A stretch of DNA of 64,000 nucleotides, taken from NCBI RefSeq assembly GCF_038396755.1, contig NZ_CP149822.1, forward strand, positions 5,300,001-5,364,000. The letters run 5' to 3'. The position numbers were made by a program, and so were the translations under genes. A model generated the notes under the pieces. That model ran no database searches. It was not told the origin of the DNA and was given only the letters and a program-made list of their open reading frames with translations. Positions 17,690 through 24,591 of the stretch are shown in pieces. Every line of letters begins with the position of its first letter. Within the stretch, counting starts at the first letter, position 1. The DNA is from Chitinophaga pollutisoli (GTDB taxonomy: Bacteria > Bacteroidota > Bacteroidia > Chitinophagales > Chitinophagaceae).

Positions 17690-18529
17690 ATGAGAAAGAT
17701 ACTGTATTTGGCGGACGCGTATAAGATCGACCGGCATCCACTCGAATTCGCGGGCTTCGTCTGCAACCTGCTGAACTCCCCGCTTTCTGCTTTTCTCGTA
17801 GAGCTGGCGCCGCACGATGCTGCCGCCGAGTCTGCCCTGCGGGAAGAGATAGTTTGCAGCGGAGTCCAGGTACGCAGGGATGCGCCAATCGGTGAACTGC
17901 GGGATGCATGTGTGCAACGGAACCTCGATGTTTTCAAACATGCCTGCGAAGAGGTGGGCATCAATGCCGTTCCACAGGTGCTCAGTAATCATGTGGCGGA
18001 TGCGGTATTAATGGAATGCCGGTACGCAGATTTGTTGTTGATTGATCCCGCCATGAGCTTGGGTATTGCTTCGCCGGCTCATCCGCCGTCGTTCGCAAGA
18101 AATTTATTATCGCAGGCGGAATGCCCGGTTATTCTCATGCCAGAAAGGTTTGATGGCCTGGAAGAAATCGTGTTCGCTTACGATGGCAGCCCGTCGGCCG
18201 TTTTCGCCATCAAGCATTTTTGTGCGATATTTCCCAGGTTGGGGGATAGAAAACTAACGGTCCTGACGGCGCACGGAGATGCAAAGGTGACCAAGAAGGA
18301 AATCCAGCTGATGTCGGCATGGCTCAGGGCAAATTTCCGGCAGGTGGATTTTGTAAGTGTGGGGGAAGATAGCCGGGCGGCCCTGATGGATTATGTATTG
18401 GGAAACGACAAACTCATGGTGGTGATGGGCGCCTATGGCCGCAGCGGTTGGTCTTCCTTCTTTTCGTCCAGCCACGCTGATCCGCTGGCCACGTATGTAT
18501 CCAAAGCGTTGTTTATTAGTCATGCCTGA
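17690..18529 (+). CDS. Universal stress protein, tandem Usp domains
   Basis: 279 residues, two Usp domains. The first starts MRKILYLADAYKIDRHPLEFA and contains RYADLLLIDPAMS; the second starts EEIVFAYDGSPSAVFAIKHF and ends VVMGAYGRSGWSSFFSSSHADPLA. Of the ATP motif only GAYG is kept; the last glycine is Ser/His. Start at 17690 is preferred to 17660 because the latter would lie upstream of the -7 octamer at 17667. It ends 13 bp before the convergent lipoprotein gene. Confidence 0.87.
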   Translation: MRKILYLADAYKIDRHPLEFAGFVCNLLNSPLSAFLVELAPHDAAAESALREEIVCSGVQVRRDAPIGELRDACVQRNLDVFKHACEEVGINAVPQVLSNHVADAVLMECRYADLLLIDPAMSLGIASPAHPPSFARNLLSQAECPVILMPERFDGLEEIVFAYDGSPSAVFAIKHFCAIFPRLGDRKLTVLTAHGDAKVTKKEIQLMSAWLRANFRQVDFVSVGEDSRAALMDYVLGNDKLMVVMGAYGRSGWSSFFSSSHADPLATYVSKALFISHA

Positions 18530-18541
18530 AGGTGCCCCTTC

Positions 18542-19144
18542 TCATTTGGGCCTGGAGATGATTTTACGCCTGAACAACTCGCGCGTCAGCACCTTGCCGT
18601 ATTCATGGGCCATCCGCTCGTGCGACGCAGGGTCGAAGGTAACCGACTGGATAGCGAAGACGCGCATGCCTTCCGCTACATCGTACAAACTGCTTTCCCA
18701 GGCATACTGGGTTTCCAGCCTTTGCAGCTCCGGCGCCAGCATCCAGTAATATTCATTGGCGTATTGATCGGTCAGCAAGTGGTAAAGGCTCGCGGGCAAA
18801 AACGCGCCTTCCGTCGTTTTGTTAACCAGGGAAATGGTCAATACGGCATCGATTCCTCTTTCCGTGAATTGTTGCGACACTACTTTGTCTTCCGTTTTCA
18901 GAAATTCAAATGCATCGAACCCCTGGAACGATGTTACCGCCGTAATACCGGCGTCCGTCAAATCGCCGGCAACATGCGATTCCATCCGCTGCCGCAGCGC
19001 GCTGTCGGGCATCATGCCCAGTACAAGGATCTTCTTATAGGAAACCGGCTTGCCGGCCGGGGATTGCCGGTAGCCGGTAAGCTGCGTGGAGTAACATGAT
19101 GGCAGCATCATTGCCACTGCCATAAATAGCCATATTTGCTTCAT
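18542..19144 (-). CDS. Uncharacterised lipoprotein
   Basis: 200 residues beginning MKQIWLFMAVAMMLPSCYSTQ, a type II signal peptide with lipobox LPSC. The mature part starts with KILVLGMMPDSALRQRMESHVAGDLTDAG, a beta-strand then an amphipathic helix, and later TERGIDAVLTISLVNKT, a layout seen in DUF4136-like and LpoB-like envelope lipoproteins; I do not assign a family. It is the last gene of the unit USP-flavodoxin-unknown-lipoprotein, overlapping the preceding gene by 4 bp. Confidence 0.7.
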   Translation of the reverse strand: MKQIWLFMAVAMMLPSCYSTQLTGYRQSPAGKPVSYKKILVLGMMPDSALRQRMESHVAGDLTDAGITAVTSFQGFDAFEFLKTEDKVVSQQFTERGIDAVLTISLVNKTTEGAFLPASLYHLLTDQYANEYYWMLAPELQRLETQYAWESSLYDVAEGMRVFAIQSVTFDPASHERMAHEYGKVLTRELFRRKIISRPK

Positions 19145-19542
19145 GCTTGTTCGTTTAAGTCTTCGTCTGGAATATCGCTTAACGGCGCTTCATAACTGCC
19201 CAGCTTTTCGAGTTCGCCAAGTGTACGGTCATCGGTATCGGTGGTTTGGAGCCAGACGGATCCGGATTTACGAAAAACCTGCACACTGAGGCCCAACTGA
19301 TGGGCGAAATTGTACTCCAGTTCTGCGGCGGTTGTATTTTCTCCGATCTCTATCCATGCAGCGCAGTGAAAGTCACGGATTTTGTCAATGGGAGTGTCCG
19401 GATGTACCCGTTCCGAAGTGGGACTGCCTTCGTGCGGGCCATGCGGTTGCCGGAAAAACACCAGCTTGAGGTGCGGGTAGCGGAATTGGAACTCATCTTG
19501 TATCGAGCGGACCAGAAATTCCTCTGTTATAAGTATTTTCAT
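19141..19542 (-). CDS. Uncharacterised cytoplasmic protein
   Basis: 133 residues, not recognised. Starts MKILITEEFLVRSIQDEFQFRYPHLKLVFFR (strand-helix-strand), then a polar loop with HGPHEGSPTSERVHPDTPIDKIR, and ends with an acidic tail (DIPDEDLNEQA). The central WIEIGENTTAAELEYNFAHQLGLSVQVFRKSGSVWLQTT looks like a beta-alpha-beta-beta unit. It overlaps both neighbours by 4 bp (ATGA junctions), which shows it is a translated member of the operon and probably works with the flavodoxin-like protein or the lipoprotein. Confidence 0.7.
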   Translation of the reverse strand: MKILITEEFLVRSIQDEFQFRYPHLKLVFFRQPHGPHEGSPTSERVHPDTPIDKIRDFHCAAWIEIGENTTAAELEYNFAHQLGLSVQVFRKSGSVWLQTTDTDDRTLGELEKLGSYEAPLSDIPDEDLNEQA

Positions 19543-20075
19543 AATGCCGTTTTTTGCGGATCGGAGTAAGTCGCTTCCAGCAGCCTGGCTGCCTCGATCA
19601 CGGGAGCCAGGTGTTCCCGTTGCACATGGTTATAGTCGGCTAGCCCGATCTTTTGACCTTTCCTGGCGGCGAACCACGCGCCGATACGTAATAACAGTTT
19701 GTCTTTCAGCGAAAGAAGCCCGTAGTTTAGCCGTCCCGGAAGGTAAAAACATGTTGCAGTTTCCCGGAGACTGGCCGGCACGCATTTCTCGTAGTAGGAT
19801 CGTACTTCGCCGGGCTTGTCCGGTATACCGCCGGCAATTACGAAAAAGATGATCCGTTTTCCCTCCAGTAACGGCAGGTTAACTTGCAGCCATTGTTTAA
19901 TTTGTAGTTGCCCGATATATACACTGGTCCCGATCAGGAGATAATCGGCTTGTGTGATCTGTTCCGGCCTTACGAAATCCGACTTGGCGACAGGACAATG
20001 CAACGCGGCGCCTAACCAGATGCCATATTGCATCGTTGCACCATATTTACCTTTATAAACGATCAATCCTTTCAT
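19539..20075 (-). CDS. Flavodoxin-domain protein (HemG/flavodoxin_5-like)
   Basis: 178 residues. MKGLIVYKGKYGATMQYGIWLG is the FMN phosphate loop of a flavodoxin, YLLIGTSVYIGQLQIKQWLQ the second FMN loop, and IIFFVIAGGIPDK the third strand. The arrangement matches flavodoxin_5, which includes protoporphyrinogen oxidase HemG. It may carry electrons or reduce quinone-type acceptors when oxygen is limiting (inference). Start 20075 lies 10 bp after the USP stop; longer readings run into the USP gene. Confidence 0.8.
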   Translation of the reverse strand: MKGLIVYKGKYGATMQYGIWLGAALHCPVAKSDFVRPEQITQADYLLIGTSVYIGQLQIKQWLQVNLPLLEGKRIIFFVIAGGIPDKPGEVRSYYEKCVPASLRETATCFYLPGRLNYGLLSLKDKLLLRIGAWFAARKGQKIGLADYNHVQREHLAPVIEAARLLEATYSDPQKTAL

Positions 20076-20085
20076 GGAAGCTGTT

Positions 20086-20919
20086 TTATGGATGGGTGAT
20101 AAATATGGGAATGTTGGCCGTGCGCAGAATGGAATCTGCATCGCTGTGGTGAAAGAACCGTGATGCACGGCTGCGGCCGTAGGCGCCGAGCGAGATAATG
20201 CCGTTGGTGTTATGCAGCGTTATAGCCAATAGTTCCGCCGTGGGTTTTCCTTCCAGCGTATGATATGTAACCTCTTCGTAATGATGGTTGAGGTATTCCT
20301 TGATGAGTTTGCCGTTTGGAATTTTCTTTTCGCCGTTTTCCGCGATGTAAACCACCTTCACGGGAATTTCGCTGAATGCGTCGGCAAATAGCTGTGTAAA
20401 CTGGCGGATCGCGAAGGTGGAAGAGAAAGTGCCGTTATAAGCGAAGTAAATCTCACGGATGTAATGCGTTGTTTCGGGGACCACCATCACAGGACATTGC
20501 GCTTCCACCAGCAAATCTTTAACGAAGCGGGTAGGGTTGGTGTCCTGGAGAACGGAAAACGTCGTATCGTTTCTTATCAGCAGCAAGTCGGCAAACCGGC
20601 TTTCTTCGAGGGCTTCCGCCAGCGGTACGCCTGGCAACTCGCGAAGCGTAACATCCATACCGCTGTCGCGGCAGAAGTTTTGCAGCCGCTTTTTGTTTTC
20701 CAGCGATTTTTCCTTCCTTTCTTTCATACTTTCGGCGAAAATTCCCTCGTAATCCAAAGCGCCGGATTCAAGTGCGGCGTATTGAATGGCTTCGCCTGCG
20801 ATGTTCTCGAGGAACAGGATGGTTAATGCGCCGCGCGCCTTGTCGGCTATATATTTGTAACTTTTTAGCTCATGTTCCGAAAAATGCAGCGCATCGACAG
20901 TTGCAAGAATCTTTTTCAT
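20086..20919 (-). CDS. Universal stress protein, tandem Usp domains
   Basis: 277 residues with two Usp domains, first MKKILATVDALHFSEHELKSYKYIA with RFADLLLIRNDTTFS, second REIYFAYNGTFSSTFAIRQFTQLF ending ISLGAYGRSRASRFFHHSDADSI. As in its paralogues only the first half of the nucleotide-binding glycine motif is kept. It heads the unit USP-flavodoxin-unknown-lipoprotein and is preceded by one of the best FNR-like boxes of the window, with its centre 73.5 bp from this start codon. Confidence 0.88.
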   Translation of the reverse strand: MKKILATVDALHFSEHELKSYKYIADKARGALTILFLENIAGEAIQYAALESGALDYEGIFAESMKERKEKSLENKKRLQNFCRDSGMDVTLRELPGVPLAEALEESRFADLLLIRNDTTFSVLQDTNPTRFVKDLLVEAQCPVMVVPETTHYIREIYFAYNGTFSSTFAIRQFTQLFADAFSEIPVKVVYIAENGEKKIPNGKLIKEYLNHHYEEVTYHTLEGKPTAELLAITLHNTNGIISLGAYGRSRASRFFHHSDADSILRTANIPIFITHP

Positions 20920-20934
20920 GATACAGGTTTTGAT

Positions 20935-20998
20935 GAAAGTTAAACCCTATTTGTTCCTTGAAGAATGACGGTGACAGCCAGGACGATGATATTGATCA
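20935..20998 (-). promoter_or_regulatory. CRP/FNR-like box and -7 element for the USP-flavodoxin operon
   Basis: TGATATTGATCA (20987-20998, strict TGATn4ATCA) with the octamer TAACTTTC on the - strand at 20942-20935. Box centre to octamer is 50.5 bp, octamer to ATG is 23 bp, and box centre to ATG is 73.5 bp. Confidence 0.65.
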
Positions 20999-21003
20999 TC
21001 GTG

Positions 21004-21828
21004 TCATGACCGGTGTGCGATAAAAATGGGGAATTGATGGTCTATGATGGCCCCCGCCGCGAAACTGCGCCTGAACATCATGGAAATGTCCGTCCGGCCG
21101 AAGGCGCCGCAAACCAGCAAGCTCGACGGGTGCCCTTTCAGCGATTCGCCGAGCTGTTTTTTTGTCGTCGATTCCAGCGTTTTAACCGTGAGGTCCGGGT
21201 AGTGCCGCGAAACCAATTCCAGGATATAATCCTTTTCCGGCAGGCCGCTATGGTCTTTTGATGCGGCATGGACGAGCGTGGCGGGCATTTTTGACAGCTC
21301 GGGGAACAGGAGCGCGAATTGCCGGATGGCATAAACGGAATCTTCGCTGCCGTCATAGGCGAGAACGGTGCGATCAGGGAATGGGAATTCTTCCGGCACT
21401 ACCATCACCGGGCATTCCGCTTCCTGGAGGGCCATTCGCAGGTATTCGTTGGGGCGTTCCATACCGTAGTGGCGGTAAAATGTTTCCCCTCCGACCAGCA
21501 GCAAGTCCGCAAACCGGGTTTCTTTGCGGATCTCCGGGATGGCCAGGTCATAAGGGTACTGATGTACCCGCCATTCGATCCCCTCGCTGTTGCATGTCTT
21601 TTCGAATCGCCGGACATGCTCGGCGATGGCTTCCGCGTTGAAGTCTTCCAGCAATGGATTGTACAATCCGGCGCCACCCACGGCGTAGCTCCAGCTCGAC
21701 GACAGGTATATCTGCGGCAGGAACGATCCCGCCAGCAGTATGGGCGACAGTTTGTTCAGGCCAACGGCGAAGGCCATAGCGCCGGAGGAGTAATTGGTGC
21801 CGTCGAAGGCAATGACGATCTTTTTCAT
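21004..21828 (-). CDS. Universal stress protein, tandem Usp domains
   Basis: 274 residues, close paralogue of the USP at 9900-10721. It shares MKKI-IAFDG, a membrane-avoiding FLPQ segment, KETRFADLLLVGGETFYRHYG, RTVLAYDGSEDSVYAIRQFALLFPEL and the ending CGAFGRTDISMMFRRS-FAAG. The final glycine of the ATP motif is missing. ATG 21828 starts directly at the Usp strand; longer readings run into the preceding gene. It lies 7 bp behind the lipoprotein gene at 21836, so the two are co-transcribed, and 6 bp before the next box. Confidence 0.88.
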   Translation of the reverse strand: MKKIVIAFDGTNYSSGAMAFAVGLNKLSPILLAGSFLPQIYLSSSWSYAVGGAGLYNPLLEDFNAEAIAEHVRRFEKTCNSEGIEWRVHQYPYDLAIPEIRKETRFADLLLVGGETFYRHYGMERPNEYLRMALQEAECPVMVVPEEFPFPDRTVLAYDGSEDSVYAIRQFALLFPELSKMPATLVHAASKDHSGLPEKDYILELVSRHYPDLTVKTLESTTKKQLGESLKGHPSSLLVCGAFGRTDISMMFRRSFAAGAIIDHQFPIFIAHRS

Positions 21829-21835
21829 ATGCAGT

Positions 21836-22864
21836 TTATTGATATTGAATGTATACTGGTGAAGGTTGCAGGAGCAGGACCTCATGAGGTTGCATCAGCC
21901 GGCCCCCGGTGGCCGGGTCCACTTTGTAAAAGAGTTTGAACCCGGTAAACTGGACCGGTTTGCGGCCGATGTAAGATTTGTACGTATCTTTTTTCTTCGC
22001 AGGAGAGCCGAAGCCGTCCATATTCATGACAAACTGGACCTCGGGCCTGCGCCTGATCGCGTCGGCATTGGTTACCATCGCCTGCGTGAAGCGGTGGACC
22101 ACCAGTATTTTCGGCGGCAGCTGGTATTCCCGGACCAGGTCTGCCAGGAATTCGGATACGGCGTTGATGGCGGTGGCGTCCATTGTGCCGATGGCTGAGC
22201 AGGGCACCTGGCCGTAGGTCATATTGTATTCCGGGTCCAGCCCGAGATGGACATCGGGCTGCGCCAGGTACACCGCGAGCGTCCGGGCTTCAGTGGCAAC
22301 ATCGCTATGGCCGGGCTGGATGTCCAGGAAAACGATGGCCCCCTGGCGGCGGGCCATAGCGATGATTTTGTCTATTTCCGCGTGTGGCATCCGGAGACGG
22401 TATTTGCCGTCTTTGCCGGGGGACCTTTGCGCCGTTATTGCGATATAATGCAGGGCTGGTATGACCGGCATCGAGGGGTCAGCGGCTTTCCACCGGCGGG
22501 CTTCCGCGGAAAGTGTGTCAAAAAGCGGTTGTTCGGGCAAAGTGCCGAGGATACCCATGGCGGGCGAGTAGAGATTTCCGTAATACGCCAGGATGCGGTG
22601 GAATGGCAGTAATGCTCCCGGTAAAGGAGGGGCGTCTTCGCCGGCGGGCCACCAGGTGGAAGGCGCGCCATGCGCCAGGTGCCGCAGGGCCCCGTGCCAC
22701 GCCGCCGTATCTGGCGCCAGCGAATCGCGAATAGGGATTAACGCCGGCCTTACCGTATCCACGCGTTCCAGGCCCAGGTGACGAACGGTTTCCTGCCGCG
22801 CTGTGCAGGCGCAGGCAATCAGGCCTATACCGAAAAGGGAACATATAAAAGGTATCTGTAACAT
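21836..22864 (-). CDS. Uncharacterised lipoprotein, TIM-barrel-like
   Basis: 342 residues. The N-terminus SLFGIGLIACACTARQ is a lipoprotein signal. The mature protein has repeated strand-helix units: MPVIPALHYIAIT, QGAIVFLDIQPGHSDVATEARTLA, PDVHLGLDPEYNM, LPPKILVVHRFTQAMV and VQFVMNMDGFGSP. This looks like a (beta/alpha) barrel with acidic residues at strand ends (DIQPGH, LDPEYN), as in glycosidase-like or phosphodiesterase-like folds. I cannot name the family or substrate. Co-transcribed with the USP at 21004. It is divergent from the ATP-cone gene, and the strong FNR-like box at 22966 lies 108 bp upstream. Confidence 0.7.
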   Translation of the reverse strand: MLQIPFICSLFGIGLIACACTARQETVRHLGLERVDTVRPALIPIRDSLAPDTAAWHGALRHLAHGAPSTWWPAGEDAPPLPGALLPFHRILAYYGNLYSPAMGILGTLPEQPLFDTLSAEARRWKAADPSMPVIPALHYIAITAQRSPGKDGKYRLRMPHAEIDKIIAMARRQGAIVFLDIQPGHSDVATEARTLAVYLAQPDVHLGLDPEYNMTYGQVPCSAIGTMDATAINAVSEFLADLVREYQLPPKILVVHRFTQAMVTNADAIRRRPEVQFVMNMDGFGSPAKKKDTYKSYIGRKPVQFTGFKLFYKVDPATGGRLMQPHEVLLLQPSPVYIQYQ

Positions 22865-22965
22865 GCCGGTGGAATTGATTACATGAAACTAAGTCAATCG
22901 TTCCGCCGGGTAAATGACCGTTTCCGGGATCCGGATGATGCTGGTCGGATACGCGCAGGGTGATA

Positions 22966-23031
22966 TTGATCACGATCAACATCCCGTCATACCTGGATCA
23001 GCGGCGCCGGCTGGCTGGTTTCGTATCTTGA
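22966..23031 (+). promoter_or_regulatory. FNR consensus box and -7 element upstream of the ATP-cone gene
   Basis: TTGATCACGATCAA (22966-22979) matches the full FNR consensus TTGATn4ATCAA. The -7-like element TATCTTGA is at 23024-23031, followed by CGGAAA. Box centre to element is 51.5 bp and to ATG 23046 is 73.5 bp. The same box could serve the divergent lipoprotein-USP unit. Confidence 0.7.
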
Positions 23032-23045
23032 CGGAAACAAATGAT

Positions 23046-23903
23046 ATGTCAGCACAACAGGCGGTACAATATGTCCGGAAATCGGACGGCGGACTGGTCG
23101 CTTTCTCGGAAAAGAAACTCCTTCGTTCACTGACCCGTTCAGGGGCAACTGCCGAAACCGCCGGTGGGATCATCACTTCCCTCCGCCATAAAATCTACCC
23201 CGGCATCACCACCCGGGAAATTTATGACCAGGCGTTCGGCATGCTGAAAGACATTACCCGCCCCGCCGCCGCACGTTATCATCTCAAACGCGCCATCCTG
23301 GAACTAGGCCCATCCGGATTTCCTTTCGAACAGTTTATCGGCGAGCTCTTCCGCCGCCAGGGATACCAGGTTCAAACCAACCGGATCGTTGGGGGCCGCT
23401 GCGTAAAGCATGAAGTGGACGTTTTGGCCACCGCCGGTGATGACCTGCATTTTATCGAATGCAAATACCATCAGGCAGGCATTACATGCGATGTGAAAAT
23501 TGCGCTGTATGTACACGCGCGCTTCCAGGACATTGCGCATGCGTCAGACATGAAAATAGCCGGTAAAACAGTCGGTTGGCTGATTACCAATACCCGCTTT
23601 TCATCCGACGCCCTGCAATTTGGGAAATGCGCCGGCCTGCATCTGCTATCATGGGATTACCCGTCCGGAAAGGGATTGAAGGACATTATCGACCGCGAGC
23701 AACTCTACCCCGTCACCTGCCTCACTACCCTGAGCCACTACGAAAAATCAAGGCTCCTGCATTTGAACGTCGTGTTGTGCAGCGACCTGCTGGAGCGGCC
23801 CGACGTACTTAAAAAGGCGGAAGTCCCCCAGGATAAGGTAGGCAGGGTATTGGAAGAGACAGGAAACCTTTGCAACAAACGGCTGCGCGCTGGCGTACAT
23901 TGA
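23046..23903 (+). CDS. ATP-cone domain fused to an Mrr-like restriction-endonuclease-fold domain
   Basis: 285 residues. Residues about 5-85 form an ATP-cone (VRKSDGGLVAFSEKKLLRSL, YPGITTREIYDQAFGMLK, RYHLKRAIL), the ATP/dATP-sensing domain of NrdR and ribonucleotide reductases. Residues about 95-200 form a PD-(D/E)xK nuclease fold: FIGELFRRQGYQVQTNRI, HEVDVLA and HFIECKYH supply the Asp and Glu-x-Lys catalytic residues. A small helical C-terminus follows. No methylase or specificity subunit is nearby, so this is not an ordinary restriction system. It could be a nuclease gated by nucleotide level (inference). The start at 23046 fits the promoter; a longer frame to 22914 would translate through the FNR box. 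Confidence 0.8.
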   Translation: MSAQQAVQYVRKSDGGLVAFSEKKLLRSLTRSGATAETAGGIITSLRHKIYPGITTREIYDQAFGMLKDITRPAAARYHLKRAILELGPSGFPFEQFIGELFRRQGYQVQTNRIVGGRCVKHEVDVLATAGDDLHFIECKYHQAGITCDVKIALYVHARFQDIAHASDMKIAGKTVGWLITNTRFSSDALQFGKCAGLHLLSWDYPSGKGLKDIIDREQLYPVTCLTTLSHYEKSRLLHLNVVLCSDLLERPDVLKKAEVPQDKVGRVLEETGNLCNKRLRAGVH

Positions 23904-23925
23904 AAAAGCATAAGATCGAACGACA

Positions 23926-23958
23926 AAAAAGGCCCCGCAACTACGACGGGGCCTTTTT
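23926..23958. terminator. Bidirectional hairpin terminator between convergent genes
   Basis: A 12-bp stem AAAAAGGCCCCG/CGGGGCCTTTTT with a 9-base loop, A-rich before and T-rich after, so it can work for both the ATP-cone gene (+) and hsp20 (-). Confidence 0.85.
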
Positions 23959-23970
23959 CAGGAAGTGTAT

Positions 23971-24405
23971 CTACTTCACAGCGATGTTCACACTGGGATT
24001 GGGTTTGGTTTCTTCTTTCTTGGGCAGGGAGATTTCCAGTATGCCATCGGTGTACTTCGCCTCGATCTTACTGGCGACAACGGATTCGGGTACCTGGAAT
24101 GAACGCGTAAAACTGCTGAAGCTATACTCTTGTTTCCTGTAGTTGTCTTTCTTGTCTTCCTGCTGGGATTCATTTTCAGCGCTGATGGTCAGCAAATCGT
24201 CGGAAACGTCGATCCGGAAGTCTTCTTTTTTCATGCCGGGTGCCGCCATGGCAATCTTGAATGCATCCTTGTCTTCGCTGATATTCACCGCAGGTACTGT
24301 CAGGAAAGGTTTGTTCTTTTTTCCGTTGGTATCCAGCCATCCTGAAAAGAACTCGTCCCAGAGGGCGGGAAAAATAGTGTCGGGTTTTGAAGAAAGCGTT
24401 TTCAT
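23971..24405 (-). CDS. Small heat shock protein Hsp20
   Basis: 144-residue alpha-crystallin-type chaperone that binds unfolding proteins without ATP. N-terminal region FPALWDEFFSGWLD, alpha-crystallin domain from about residue 38 (VPAVNISEDKDAFKIAMAAPGMKKEDFRIDVSDDLLTISAE), FTRSFQVPE and the conserved A-x-x-x-x-GVL-type motif as YTDGILEISLPKKE. It ends in the short tail NPSVNIAVK with a V-x-I anchoring motif. Divergent from the USP at 24592, sharing a 186-bp region with one FNR-like box. Hsp20 (HspX/Acr) is a hallmark of DosR-type dormancy regulons. Confidence 0.92.
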   Translation of the reverse strand: MKTLSSKPDTIFPALWDEFFSGWLDTNGKKNKPFLTVPAVNISEDKDAFKIAMAAPGMKKEDFRIDVSDDLLTISAENESQQEDKKDNYRKQEYSFSSFTRSFQVPESVVASKIEAKYTDGILEISLPKKEETKPNPSVNIAVK

Positions 24406-24501
24406 GATACTTACGATTTATTAAGTGATAAGATGAAAAATTCGTCATGGAAATTAAGCAGGAAAATGCTCGCTGAGAATGATACAGATGCGACTTTCGC
24501 C

Positions 24502-24576
24502 TGATCGAAATCATGCCTTTCCGCGCAACCTCGCATGTTTGGTCATTGTGGCGCTGTTGGCCAGATGTTAACTTTC
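24502..24576 (+). promoter_or_regulatory. CRP/FNR-like box and -7 element between hsp20 and a USP gene
   Basis: TGATCGAAATCA (24502-24513, strict) is followed by TAACTTTC at 24569-24576 and CGGAAA. Box centre to octamer is 61.5 bp, about one helical turn more than at the other promoters; octamer to ATG 24592 is again 23 bp. The box centre is 102.5 bp from the hsp20 start on the other side. Confidence 0.6.
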
Positions 24577-24591
24577 CGGAAAAGAACAATC

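Noticed and set aside
22914..23045. N-terminal extension of the ATP-cone protein.
   Set aside because: It would be translated through the FNR box and -7 element and has no similarity to ATP-cone proteins; ATG 23046 fits the promoter.
23046..23903. A classical restriction-modification system.
   Set aside because: No methyltransferase or specificity subunit in the neighbourhood, and an ATP-cone is not part of known restriction enzymes of that kind.
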